Assembly (NCBI GenBank): GCA_035949375.1
Contig: DASZIG010000113.1
Location: forward strand, 1 to 64,000
Length of the DNA: 64,000 nt
Source of the DNA: Gp13-AA77 sp035949375
GTDB taxonomy: Bacteria; Acidobacteriota; Terriglobia; UBA7540
Direction of reading: 5' to 3'
Shown: one piece after another, positions 55,800 to 63,979 of the stretch
Numbering within the stretch: the first letter of the stretch is position 1
How the letters are laid out: each line of letters begins with the position of its first letter
Notes under the pieces: model-generated
Told to the model about the DNA's origin: nothing
Database searches by the model: none
Seen by the model: the letters and a program-made list of their open reading frames with translations, nothing else
Translations under genes and position numbers: made by a program

Positions 55800-55838
55800 T
55801 GTTACGTCGCTGTAACGTGAATGTTATATTTGTGTTAA
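55800..55838 (-). promoter_or_regulatory. Four-repeat PhoP/PhoB-type box before the porin gene
   Basis: On the minus strand TTAACA, ATAACA, GTTACA and GTAACA follow each other with exactly five bases between (plus positions 55833-38, 55822-27, 55811-16, 55800-05). An 11-bp period of such hexamers is the known layout of PhoP boxes in Bacillus and PhoB boxes in E. coli. A GAGAAT -10-like hexamer lies ten bases further on (55784-55789), as in Pho promoters. The gap 55722-56279 holds no gene. Confidence 0.65.
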
Positions 55839-55862
55839 GTCTGGCACTAACCTAATCGTTTC

Positions 55863-55881
55863 AGCTAGTTACAGACTAGCT
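55863..55881. promoter_or_regulatory. 7-bp inverted repeat upstream of the Pho-like box
   Basis: AGCTAGT and ACTAGCT are perfect arms around five bases. Between here and 56098 nothing else is clear. It may be a regulator site. Confidence 0.3.
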
Positions 55882-56099
55882 TCGCCACTCAGGCCGGCTT
55901 TGCCTGCCCTGTCGGACCTACGCCCCTGGCCCCGTGCTTTCCGACTCCATCGAGCGGACGGCCGTCGTTTGCCTTTCCGAGTAAAGGGTGCGCTGCGCAG
56001 CGGCACGGCGAACGGTCCCCGGCTGGGCAGCCCAAAGACCTAAAATCGCCAAAGGAAGGCGGAGTCCAGGGATTAACTATCCAGTTATACGATCTATAT

Positions 56100-56172
56100 G
56101 ATAGACTTAGTCCGCATTTTTTTGTTGACACTCCCCGCCGGCCGACAGTACCCTACTAACTCGATAGAGTCC
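56100..56172 (+). promoter_or_regulatory. Promoter of the second porin with flanking GATAGA..GTCC repeats
   Basis: TTGACA (56125-56130), an 18-base spacer and TACCCT (56149-56154). GATAGACTTAGTCC (56100) lies just upstream and GATAGAGTCC (56163) just downstream. A related palindrome, ATAGTAGACTAT, stands before the DUF2292 gene at 58782. These may be sites of one regulator. Confidence 0.45.
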
Positions 56173-56212
56173 ATTATCACAGTGATGTTGTTAGCGGGAG
56201 TGACGCACTCGA

Positions 56213-56259
56213 CCCCACCAGGGGAGACCAAGCATGCCCACCCGACGGCGGGAGGCCGT
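56213..56259 (+). promoter_or_regulatory. Structured 5' leader of the second porin gene
   Basis: Two hairpins lie in the predicted leader: CCCC-ACCA-GGGG (56213-56224) and ACGGC-GGGAG-GCCGT (56245-56259). The Shine-Dalgarno AAGGAG (56269-56274) follows ten bases later. The position fits a translational control element; it matches no riboswitch class that I recognise. Confidence 0.35.
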
Positions 56260-56279
56260 GCCAAACTGAAGGAGAAATC

Positions 56280-58271
56280 ATGTTGATCGAACGACGCTTC
56301 ACACTCAGCTCATCCACCCGAACCCGGGCAAGATTGAGCCTGCTGATGGTTGCCACCTGCCTGATTTTTGGTCACGGGCTCCGCGCCGCGGAAGCCCCGC
56401 CCCGTCCGCCGGGCCCCGACGCGAAAGCCAAGCCGGCCGGCTCGGGTCCGGCCAACCCGGGTCCGGCTCACTCGGCAAAGGTCGCGAAGAAACGAACGAC
56501 GCAAACCCAAAAGGCTGCTACCGCGACCCTTCCAGCCGGCCCAACGGCGCGCAAGCCCCCTGCGCCTGCGAGCTCCGGCGGCGAGGTTGCAGATCTGAAG
56601 CAACGACTCGCCCATCAAGAGGAGTTGATTGCGAATCAGCAGAAGCAGATTTCGAAGCTGGTGGACGCGATGCAGGAGCAGAAGCAACTCTTGCAGCAGA
56701 ACCTGCGAAGCCCCCAGGCAGGGGCGACCGAGGCGAGCAGCGGACCGCCGCAAGCCGCTTCGCAGTTGCCGAGCCTCGGCCAGGTCGCGAGCTTGCAGCC
56801 CATCATTCCGCCCGATCCCGCTGCGGCCGTCCTCGCCACCGCCGCGCTTCCCTCCGTGCTGTCCGTGACCGGCTCGCCGGCTCCGGGGGCTCAGGGCCAA
56901 GCACCTCAGGACCAGGAGCCCCAACCTTACGTTCAGCGCGTCGATCAGCTCAGCAAAGCAGTCGAAAACCTCTCCAAGGGTATTGCCGGGTTCAGATTCA
57001 GCGGCGACTTCCGCCTGCGCGCTGACGGCATCGTGCGCTCCGAGGATGACGACGGCGCCGCCGAGCAAAACATTAGGGGCCGCATGCGTGCGCGCTTGAA
57101 TATTGACAGGGGAATTGGCAACCAACTGGATGCTCACCTCCAGATTGGTTCGGGAAACTTCGACAACCCCCTGACCGACGACACGGATTTTGGCGGGTCG
57201 GCAACGCCGGGTCCCATCTTTCTGAGAGAAGCCTGGGTGAACTATCACCCGAACACCACGTTGAACCTGCAGGGCGGCAGGATGTACGACGCTTTTCAGG
57301 ACGGCACCCGCTTTATGTGGGATGAAGACGTAAGATTCGATGGCTTCCAGGAATCCGTGGGAACGTCTCCCGGAGACAACTTCCTTGGCATAACACGGAT
57401 TGACGTGCGGGCAGGCCAGTACGTGCTCACCAATCCAAACATTCAAGTCTTGCCTTCCCTCAAGCAATGCACGCCGGCCCCGCCCCAGACCATCACAACA
57501 TTGCCGACGACCATCGTCACGCCGCCGGCCCTGCCGGCCGCCTGCGCATACCTCAACGCCGGATATTCGCCGGGTGAAAGCGTGCGGGCTGCGCAAATGT
57601 TCGACCAGGGCTTCTTTATCAAGGGCAGGATCAACCCGGCTTGGTCCCAGTATGTATATTCGGACTTCGTCGCCTACCGCAACCCCAACCAGATCGCGCT
57701 GGCGTCAACCAGCGCCGGCCTGCCGGTCCTGGTGAATACCATTCCAGGTGTCACCCTGGCGAGCACATTACCAGGTACGGGAACCGCCACCACAACTCCT
57801 GGCGGCGGCATTTACACGGCCAGCAACTTCCAGATCGCTCACCTGGCTTACCGCCTTACCTACGACGGCGGGAAGTTCAGAGGCGAGGATTTCCCCGTGT
57901 TCGTTGACGTTCAGGGCAGCCGCAACGTCGGCGCCAGCTTTCTGAGAAATGCGTGGATGGCCACGCTCAATGCCGGGGACATCAAGAAGGCCGGAGACGT
58001 GCGCTTCCAGTACGCCTACGGCGAGAAGGACGCCAACTCCATGATCTCGCAATATACCGACGACCAGTTCGGCACCAACAGCGGTGTCAACATCCGCACT
58101 CACGCCATCCGGTTTGACGTGGGTCTTACGCGCTACCTGCAGTGGCAAAACATCTTTTATATCCAGAACCCGATCAGTGGCAATGACCCGGCACGGCACT
58201 TCTACGTACCGGTTCCGCTCGGCGTCAATACCCAGTACCGCGCGACGAGCAGCCTGTTTGTAACCTTCTAA
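56280..58271 (+). CDS. Coiled-coil putative porin (Porin_5-like barrel)
   Basis: The 663-residue protein has a signal peptide and a basic proline/alanine-rich stretch (residues 40-100). A coiled coil follows (L-K-Q-R-L-A-H-Q-E-E-L-I-A-N-Q-Q-K-Q-I). The linker is S-L-G-Q-V-A-S-L-Q-P-I-I-P, then a barrel with F-R-F-S-G-D-F-R-L-R and R-G-R-M-R-A-R-L-N-I, ending in S-L-F-V-T-F. The barrel resembles putative-porin families with a final phenylalanine. The linker motif is shared with the porin at 53916-55721. A hairpin terminator follows the stop. The transported solute is unknown. Confidence 0.82.
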   Translation: MLIERRFTLSSSTRTRARLSLLMVATCLIFGHGLRAAEAPPRPPGPDAKAKPAGSGPANPGPAHSAKVAKKRTTQTQKAATATLPAGPTARKPPAPASSGGEVADLKQRLAHQEELIANQQKQISKLVDAMQEQKQLLQQNLRSPQAGATEASSGPPQAASQLPSLGQVASLQPIIPPDPAAAVLATAALPSVLSVTGSPAPGAQGQAPQDQEPQPYVQRVDQLSKAVENLSKGIAGFRFSGDFRLRADGIVRSEDDDGAAEQNIRGRMRARLNIDRGIGNQLDAHLQIGSGNFDNPLTDDTDFGGSATPGPIFLREAWVNYHPNTTLNLQGGRMYDAFQDGTRFMWDEDVRFDGFQESVGTSPGDNFLGITRIDVRAGQYVLTNPNIQVLPSLKQCTPAPPQTITTLPTTIVTPPALPAACAYLNAGYSPGESVRAAQMFDQGFFIKGRINPAWSQYVYSDFVAYRNPNQIALASTSAGLPVLVNTIPGVTLASTLPGTGTATTTPGGGIYTASNFQIAHLAYRLTYDGGKFRGEDFPVFVDVQGSRNVGASFLRNAWMATLNAGDIKKAGDVRFQYAYGEKDANSMISQYTDDQFGTNSGVNIRTHAIRFDVGLTRYLQWQNIFYIQNPISGNDPARHFYVPVPLGVNTQYRATSSLFVTF

Positions 58272-58278
58272 CGCAGCG

Positions 58279-58302
58279 CGGGGGACGCGTGAGCGTCCCC
58301 CG
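58279..58302 (+). terminator. Strong hairpin terminator of the second porin gene
   Basis: CGGGGGACGC and GCGTCCCCCG pair perfectly around the tetraloop GTGA, seven bases after the stop, followed by TTTCC. Confidence 0.75.
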
Positions 58303-58374
58303 TTTCCGCAAGACCTTCGCCTCCCGCCAGTTTGTCAGGGTGAGTGAATAGGATGGACTGTGATTTCGGATGTA

Positions 58375-58398
58375 AGGGCGGCCCCGGGTGGCCGCCCT
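58375..58398. repeat. REP-like palindrome
   Basis: AGGGCGGCC and GGCCGCCCT form a 9-bp stem with a 6-base loop, followed by ACTTATTT. It may end transcription from either side or be a lone REP-type repeat related to the pair at 36787. Confidence 0.5.
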
Positions 58399-58510
58399 AC
58401 TTATTTGAGCAAGCCCTCGGACTATTCGTAACAGCAGAGACGCCGTGTCGACTTTTCGCGTGGCGCGGCCGGACGTCGGCCTACGCTTCCTGGGGTCGTA
58501 CGCCGCTTGG

Positions 58511-58744
58511 CTATGGGGGTGTCTTCAGCCCTTTGACGCGGAGCTTTTCAGTCCGTTGAATTTCGACCACCCGGCCCTCATGGACGGTCAAGGTCACGCA
58601 GCCGTACCGCAGGCTGCGCAGCGCCGCCAGGACCTGCCGCAGCAGTTCTCCCTCGCTCCGAGCCGGCGCCCCGTCTTCAGCATCCGGCCTGAACTCGTCC
58701 GCAGCCACGCCGCCTTCCCGATTGCTGAGCTGTCGAAAGCCCAT
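58511..58744 (-). CDS. DUF2292 (YezD-like) small protein
   Basis: The 77-residue product has the family pattern in its C-terminal half: V-L-A-A-L-R-S-L-R-Y-G-C-V-T-L-T-V-H-E-G-R-V-V-E-I and R-T-E-K. DUF2292 proteins are often found with sulfate-assimilation genes, but their role is unknown. ATG 58744 with GGAAA upstream gives the best start; the frame is open back to 58783. A palindrome lies 37 bases before the start. Confidence 0.75.
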   Translation of the reverse strand: MGFRQLSNREGGVAADEFRPDAEDGAPARSEGELLRQVLAALRSLRYGCVTLTVHEGRVVEIQRTEKLRVKGLKTPP

Positions 58745-58781
58745 GTTCGTTTCCGATTGAATTAGAATAAATAAGATCAAC

Positions 58782-58793
58782 ATAGTAGACTAT
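58782..58793. promoter_or_regulatory. Palindromic site before the DUF2292 gene
   Basis: ATAGT-AG-ACTAT is a perfect inverted repeat. On the coding (minus) strand it reads GATAGTCTACTATG, similar to GATAGACTTAGTCC near the second porin promoter. It could bind an Rrf2/CymR-like regulator; that is a guess from gene content. Confidence 0.4.
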
Positions 58794-58887
58794 CGTCCGC
58801 CGTTTGTAAAGGCAAAAAAGAGAGCCCGGCCGCGGCCTTAACCAGCGGACCCCTCCCGGGCTTCGCTCCGGGCGCCTCGCCGGGAGG

Positions 58888-59403
58888 TCAGAGCTTGCGA
58901 TGGCCCCGCCCGGCCTGAATGCGTAACAAGCCCGCGACGAGGGCGTCGATGTCTTCGGTGGTGTTATAGAGTGCGAGCGACGGGCGGACCGTGCTCTCTA
59001 CGCCGAAGCGGCGCAGGATCGGTTGCGCGCAGTGATGACCGGCGCGCACCGCGATGCCGTCCTGGTTGAGCTCAACGCCCACATCTTCGGTCCGAACATC
59101 GTCGAGAACGAAGGAGATGACTCCCGCCTTCTCGCGCGCGGTTCCGATGATGCGCAGGCCGGGCACGGTGGCCAGCCCCTCAGTGGCATAGGTCAGCAGC
59201 GCGTGCTCGTGGCGGGTCACATTCTCAAGGCCAATTTCGCTCAGACAGTCGAGCGCCGCGCCCAATCGAACGGCGTCGGCGATGTTGCCGGTACCCGCCT
59301 CGAAGCGCGCGGGCGGCACATTGTAGACGGTCTTCTCGAAGGTGACGTCCAGGATCATGCTGCCGCCACGCTGGCAGGCTGCCGGGTGACGATCTGCGAG
59401 CAC
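58888..59403 (-). pseudogene. Cysteine desulfurase (SufS-like), C-terminal remnant
   Basis: From about 59365 the frame matches class V aminotransferase-fold cysteine desulfurases: G-G-S-M-I, F-E-A-G-T-G-N-I-A-D-A-V, G-I-A-V-R-A-G-H-H-C-A-Q-P-I-L-R-R-F-G and R-P-S-L-A-L-Y-N-T. The catalytic cysteine is present. The N-terminal 230 or so residues, with the PLP lysine, are missing. The upstream sequence shows no continuation, so it is a truncated copy. The wording around the cysteine is close to the family that serves as cargo of family-2 encapsulins; that link is from memory and tentative. Confidence 0.75.
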
Positions 59404-59650
59404 TTGGACGGGCGGGTGACCCTGAATCTACGGCCCTCACGTGGTGGGGCGCTTCAGCGCTCGCGTAGAGCCGTTGGAAATTTTGAAAAAAGCGCGGGCG
59501 CCACGTTGTAGGCCGGGCCTGAAAAGCCTTGGGAGAACAAGAAACAAAACCGGACAGATCACTTGCTAAGAAAAGCGGACATCTTGACGTGCTACGAACA
59601 ACGGGGGCGTCGCAGAGGATCACTCGGCTGTGACCGCTTCACCCCTCTTT

Positions 59651-59704
59651 GTAATTGCTTCGCCGTGGGTAATCGCTTCGCTCTGGGTAATCCCTTCGCC
59701 CGGG
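59651..59704 (+). repeat. Three 18-bp tandem units
   Basis: GTAATTGCTTCGCCGTGG, GTAATCGCTTCGCTCTGG and GTAATCCCTTCGCCCGGG stand in line. A frame on the minus strand through them stays open for about 45 codons but lacks a start. It lies in the 923-base gap 59404-60326. Confidence 0.65.
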
Positions 59705-59775
59705 GCCTCGCCATGGTCTTCGGGCGGTGATGGCTCAAGGTTAGTAGCTAGCCTACATCATCACACCTACATCGC

Positions 59776-59804
59776 TTGACACCACCCTGTCGCCGTGCTA
59801 TAAG
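59776..59804 (+). promoter_or_regulatory. Strong sigma70-type promoter without an adjacent gene
   Basis: TTGACA (59776-59781), exactly 17 bases and TATAAG (59799-59804). Transcription would start near 59811. The first gene downstream is at 60327, leaving about 515 bases of leader or a separate small RNA. A palindrome GCCTTCGCGAAGGC lies at 59901-59914. Confidence 0.55.
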
Positions 59805-59934
59805 ACGGTCGGCGGGTCCGTAGTTGTCAGGTTGTGTCCGTGGCCGGCTCACAGAACCCGACCGATTCCCGGCGGGCGTCGGAGGCACGGGCGAATAAGG
59901 GCCTTCGCGAAGGCGCCTTGAGGCATCGCTGACG

Positions 59935-60243
59935 AGTCGAACAGCATCATCAAATCGGTGTCAACAACAAGCGGCTGGCGAGGAGCGAAATGCGACTTTT
60001 TCCGCTCGAAAACGCAGCAAGAAAGACCATCAAGTCTAATGCGATTAACGAACTTGCACCGCGATGCTGCCCGGGAGCGAAGAACCTGCCCCCCACCCCC
60101 ATCGAAAAGTGCGGAAGCGAACCCAATTAAGTCTTTTATAATCAGCAAAACTATGAGAAAACGGTGACAGACCGAAGCCACCCGAAGCCACCCGAACCCA
60201 ACTTCGGCGGCATTAACCCGAGGATAAGTCCTTTAGAATTGGT
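59935..60243 (+). repeat. Dispersed intergenic repeat, further copies
   Basis: Bases 59935-59959 repeat 1018-1042 with three mismatches. The 19-mers TAAGTCTTTTATAATCAGC (60128) and TAAGTCCTTTAGAATTGGT (60225) belong to the same family as those at 1103, 28463 and 28664. They are preceded by GCGAACCCAAT and by repeated GAAGCCACCC words. No gene is seen in this stretch. Confidence 0.6.
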
Positions 60244-60326
60244 GGGCTCTCGACGGCGTGGCTTTGGGGTACGAACCCGGTAGATATACAGGAAGGCTTG
60301 GGCTATGGCCTTCCGAAGGAGGAGAA

Positions 60327-61505
60327 ATGCCACACTACAAGTACCTGATTGTAGGCGGTGGGATGACGGCGGACGCGGCCGCTGGCGGAATCCGGGAAGT
60401 CGACGCCGAGGGGACGATCGGCATGGTCAGTGCAGAGCAGAGTCCGCCCTACAATCGCCCGCCGCTCTCGAAAGGTCTCTGGAAGGGCGAGGCTCTGGAC
60501 AGCATCTGGCGCGGGACCCTGAAACAGGGCGTTACGCTGCATCTCGGTAGGACGGTGCAGGCCCTCGATCCGTCCCGGAAGACGGTAACGGATGACCAGG
60601 GCAACGCTTACACCTTCAAGAAGCTTCTGCTGGCCACCGGCGCCACGCCTCGGCGGCTGCTTTTCAACGCCTCAGTCATTTACTACCGCACCGTGGACGG
60701 CTACCGGAACCTTCGCGAGCTCGCCGACGCCGGCCGCCGCTTCGCCGTGATCGGCGGCGGGTTCATCGGCTGGGAGATTGCGGCCGCGCTGGCCATGAAC
60801 GGCAAGGAAGTGGTGATGCTCTTCCCCGAACAAGCGATCGGCGAACGCATCTACCCCGTGGATCTGGCCCGCTTTCTGAACGACTACTACCGGCAGAAGG
60901 GCGTGAACGTCGTCCCCGGGAGTACCATCACAGGACTGGAGGAAACGCCCCAGGGCACAAGCGCAAGAACTAAGAGCCAGGGCGAGTTCCTCGTCGACGG
61001 GGTCGTAGCGGGTCTCGGGGTCACGCCCAATGTGGGGTTGGCGCAGTCCGTGGGCCTCGCGGTTGAGAACGGCATTGTTGTGGACGAGGTTCTGCGCACG
61101 AGCAATCCCGACATTTACGCGGCGGGCGACGTCGCCAATTTCTCGAACCCGGCGCTCGAGAAGCGTCTGCGGGTAGAGCACGAGGACAACGCCAACACCA
61201 TGGGCCGCGCGGCAGGCAGGGCCATGGCGGGTGAAGCAAGCCCTTACACTCACCTTCCGTCCTTCTATTCGGATTTATTCGACCTCGGATACGAGGCAGT
61301 GGGTGATCTCGACCCGCACCTGGAAACCGTGGCGGACTGGAAGGACCCGCACCGCGAAGGCGTGGTCTACTACCTCGCTGACGGGCGCGTGCGCGGCGTG
61401 CTGCTCTGGAACGTCTGGGGACAGGTGGACGCGGCCCGGCGGCTGGTCGCCGCGCCCGGCCCTTTCCGCGCGGCTGACTTGAAGGGCCGCCTACCCGAGG
61501 CCTAG
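60327..61505 (+). CDS. FAD-dependent pyridine nucleotide-disulfide oxidoreductase (ferredoxin-reductase/AIF-like)
   Basis: The product is 392 residues with two nucleotide-binding motifs: I-V-G-G-G-M-T-A-D for FAD at the N-terminus and V-I-G-G-G-F-I-G-W for NAD(P)H near residue 145. The FAD-binding aspartate sits in I-Y-A-A-G-D-V-A. P-P-Y-N-R-P-P-L-S-K is typical of the rubredoxin/ferredoxin reductase group. The first motif has M-T-A where most members have an alanine-rich G-x-A. AAGGAGG precedes ATG 60327. It is followed after 51 bases by the sugar isomerase-like gene, likely in one transcript. The redox partner is unknown. Confidence 0.88.
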   Translation: MPHYKYLIVGGGMTADAAAGGIREVDAEGTIGMVSAEQSPPYNRPPLSKGLWKGEALDSIWRGTLKQGVTLHLGRTVQALDPSRKTVTDDQGNAYTFKKLLLATGATPRRLLFNASVIYYRTVDGYRNLRELADAGRRFAVIGGGFIGWEIAAALAMNGKEVVMLFPEQAIGERIYPVDLARFLNDYYRQKGVNVVPGSTITGLEETPQGTSARTKSQGEFLVDGVVAGLGVTPNVGLAQSVGLAVENGIVVDEVLRTSNPDIYAAGDVANFSNPALEKRLRVEHEDNANTMGRAAGRAMAGEASPYTHLPSFYSDLFDLGYEAVGDLDPHLETVADWKDPHREGVVYYLADGRVRGVLLWNVWGQVDAARRLVAAPGPFRAADLKGRLPEA

Positions 61506-61556
61506 CACGAGCTTCGCGGCTTTGTCCCCTGAAATTGTCCTGAACCGGAGAATGTC

Positions 61557-63026
61557 ATGCGACAAGTGGAAAGGCCCAAGGCAGGAGTTTTCGGGATTGG
61601 CCTCGCAGCCTATTGGCCGCAGTTCCAGGGGCTGAAGGAGCGGCTCGAGGGCTACCAGCGCAAGGTGGAAGCGCGGATCGGCGAGTGGGCGTCAGTGGTC
61701 AGTGCGGGTCTCGTGGACGACGTGCCCAAAGCGCGCGCGGCCGGCGCCGCCTTCCGGCAAGCCGGCGTCGACCTGGTGTTTTGCTACGTGGGAACGTACG
61801 CCACTTCATCCCAGGTGCTGCCCGTGATTCAGGAGGCGAAGTCTCGCGTCGTGGTGTTGAACCTACAACCGCGGGCCGCGCTCGATTACACCCGCACGGA
61901 TACGGGTGAGTGGCTGGCCAACTGTTGCGCCTGTGCGGTCCCGGAGATCGCCGGCGCCTTTGCGCGCGCGGCCATTCCGTTCCGGCAAGTCACCGGCATG
62001 CTCGGTCCTGAACCGGATGTGCGCGAGCCGAGCGAATCCGCCTGGGCGGAGATCGCCGGGTGGTGCTCCGCCGCCAAGGTTGTTCGCAATCTGCGCCAGG
62101 CGCGCATCGGATTTCTGGGCCATCCCTACCCCGGAATGCTCGACATGTACAGCGATTTCACCCAGCACCAGGCGCAGGTCGGAACGCACATCGAGGTGCT
62201 GGAAATGTGCGACCTGGAGGCGCGCGTGAGCGCCGCGACGGATGCCGAAGTCGCGCGCAAGGCGGACGAAACCGGGGGCATCTTCGACATCAGTGACGAC
62301 AGCCCGTCAGACCCGCTCGCGAAAAAGCCCACGCCCGAACAAATGGACTGGGCCTGCCGGGTCGCCGTGGGGCTCGATCACCTGGTGGACGATTTTGACC
62401 TCGACGGCCTGGCCTACTACTACCGCGGAGCGGCGGGCAACCTGTACGAGCGGCTCGGCGCCGGCGCGATTTTGGGATGTTCGCTGCTGACCGCGCGCGG
62501 AATTCCCTGCTCGGGCGAAGGCGATCTGAAGAACTGCCAGGCCATGAAGATCATGGACCTGCTCGGCGCCGGAGGCAGTTTCACCGAGCTCTACGCCATG
62601 GACTTTCGCGAGGGCTTCATCCTGATGGGCCACGACGGGCCCTTCCACCTGAGAATCGCGGAAGGACGGCCCGTGCTGCGCGGGCTCGGCCTCTACCACG
62701 GCAAATCCGGATGCGGGGTGAGCGTGGAAGCGACCGTCCGCAAAGGCCCCGTCACCATCCTCGGCCTCACCCAAACGCGCGACGGCCGCTTGAAGCTTCT
62801 CGCGGCTGAAGGCGAGTGCCTGGCCGGAGAAACACTCAGGATCGGCAACACCAACAGCCGCCTGCGATTCGGCCTTGACCCCGCGCGCTTCGTCAACGCC
62901 TTGTGCAGCGAAGGCCCCACCCACCATTGCGCGCTCGGGGTCGGCCACGTGGCGGAAAAAATCGAAAAGGTAGCCTGGCTGACCGGGCTGGAATTGAAAG
63001 TGGTCGGCGGAACGCCCGGAGCTTAA
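61557..63026 (+). CDS. L-fucose/L-arabinose isomerase-fold protein
   Basis: The 489-residue product resembles the L-arabinose/L-fucose isomerase superfamily, with Y-W-P-Q-F at the start, D-L-V-F-C-Y-V-G-T-Y-A-T, G-F-L-G-H-P-Y-P-G-M-L-D-M and a C-terminal G-K-S-G-C-G-V. Metal-binding acidic residues may be those in S-G-E-G-D-L-K and F-T-E-L-Y-A-M-D-F. True sugar specificity cannot be read, and it could be a non-isomerase relative. GGAG lies before the ATG. Confidence 0.8.
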   Translation: MRQVERPKAGVFGIGLAAYWPQFQGLKERLEGYQRKVEARIGEWASVVSAGLVDDVPKARAAGAAFRQAGVDLVFCYVGTYATSSQVLPVIQEAKSRVVVLNLQPRAALDYTRTDTGEWLANCCACAVPEIAGAFARAAIPFRQVTGMLGPEPDVREPSESAWAEIAGWCSAAKVVRNLRQARIGFLGHPYPGMLDMYSDFTQHQAQVGTHIEVLEMCDLEARVSAATDAEVARKADETGGIFDISDDSPSDPLAKKPTPEQMDWACRVAVGLDHLVDDFDLDGLAYYYRGAAGNLYERLGAGAILGCSLLTARGIPCSGEGDLKNCQAMKIMDLLGAGGSFTELYAMDFREGFILMGHDGPFHLRIAEGRPVLRGLGLYHGKSGCGVSVEATVRKGPVTILGLTQTRDGRLKLLAAEGECLAGETLRIGNTNSRLRFGLDPARFVNALCSEGPTHHCALGVGHVAEKIEKVAWLTGLELKVVGGTPGA

Positions 63027-63112
63027 CCCCGATGACAACGTGTGAATGCTGTAGTAATCACTGCGGATTTCTCCGGTTTGCCGTTGTCGCCTCAAGCCCG
63101 CGGAAGCCGCTC

Positions 63113-63979
63113 CTATGGAGCTATTGCCCTGGCGATCGCTGCCCGAGCTTCGTCGCTCCAATCGCGGCGTGGCTCTGCCGCCGCTCGGGCAAAGGTCCAC
63201 AGTCGAATCCGCTCATGGTCCAAGCCCGCCAGGTCCGCAAGGCGACGAATCATCCCGTCCGGATCGGAGCGCAGCCTCACGCTGCAATTGAACAGGTGCT
63301 GTGTCAGGTCGTAGGCCGGATCTCCGACAAAAGGCTTCGGGTCAATGACGAGCCAGGGCTCACGCTTCGACCGGAGGACGTTGCCTGCGTGCAGATCGGT
63401 CGCGAGCAACACCTCCGTCGGCGCGCTGCGCGGCAACTCTTCAAAGAGCCGCAGCCCTTCACGAACCAGTCCTCGATCGGGCGCCGACTCGAGGTCCGCG
63501 AGCGTCTGCCGGCCCCAATACTTCATGAGCATGGACAAAGGTCGAAAGGGATGCGGCGCAGGCGGCAAGCGCCAGAGACGCCGCAGCAATTGGCAGATCA
63601 CCAGGTCCTGCCCGGGTTCCGGGAGCGAGCGCAGCGGCGTTCCGGGCTCGCAACGCTCCAGGAGCATCGCGCCCAGATCATCGTCGGCATCGAGCAGTCG
63701 CACCGCCGGATCGCCGTTCCAGAACCTCAGTCCATGCGCTTCGTGCTCGGCTTCCATGTGGGGCATGCCAAGCTTCAGGACCGCGGAAGTTCCGTCCGGA
63801 AGCGCTGCCGGAGCGACGCACGCGCAACTCACCTCGTCGTTGTCGAACGGCGCGCCCGCGGCGAGCGACCAGCGCCGCTCGACGCTCGCCAGAGTCTCCG
63901 GCAATCGGGCCAGCCACGCCGAACCTTGCGGAGTCTTGCGGCAGTTCGCGGCCACTCGGGCCGGGATTTTGAATGTCAT
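63113..63979 (-). CDS. Aminoglycoside/hydroxyurea phosphotransferase (APH(6)-like) family protein
   Basis: The 288-residue kinase-like protein has S-A-V-L-K-L-G for the ATP lysine. The catalytic loop is A-T-D-L-H-A-G-N-V-L, and the metal-binding segment reads V-I-D-P-K-P-F-V-G-D-P-A-Y-D. This pattern is that of APH(6) streptomycin kinases. Whether it confers resistance in this soil-type bacterium is not known; many chromosomal relatives act on other small molecules. It is convergent with the isomerase-like gene, and its start is 21 bases from the window end. Confidence 0.85.
   Translation of the reverse strand: MTFKIPARVAANCRKTPQGSAWLARLPETLASVERRWSLAAGAPFDNDEVSCACVAPAALPDGTSAVLKLGMPHMEAEHEAHGLRFWNGDPAVRLLDADDDLGAMLLERCEPGTPLRSLPEPGQDLVICQLLRRLWRLPPAPHPFRPLSMLMKYWGRQTLADLESAPDRGLVREGLRLFEELPRSAPTEVLLATDLHAGNVLRSKREPWLVIDPKPFVGDPAYDLTQHLFNCSVRLRSDPDGMIRRLADLAGLDHERIRLWTFARAAAEPRRDWSDEARAAIARAIAP

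Noticed and set aside
55889..56131. 80-codon minus-strand frame between the two porins
   Set aside because: No family signal, no ribosome-binding site, and it crosses the regulatory region.
59849..60181. 110-codon minus-strand frame in the repeat region
   Set aside because: It is composed largely of the dispersed repeat, and a similar chance frame appears at 804-1343 through the same repeat.
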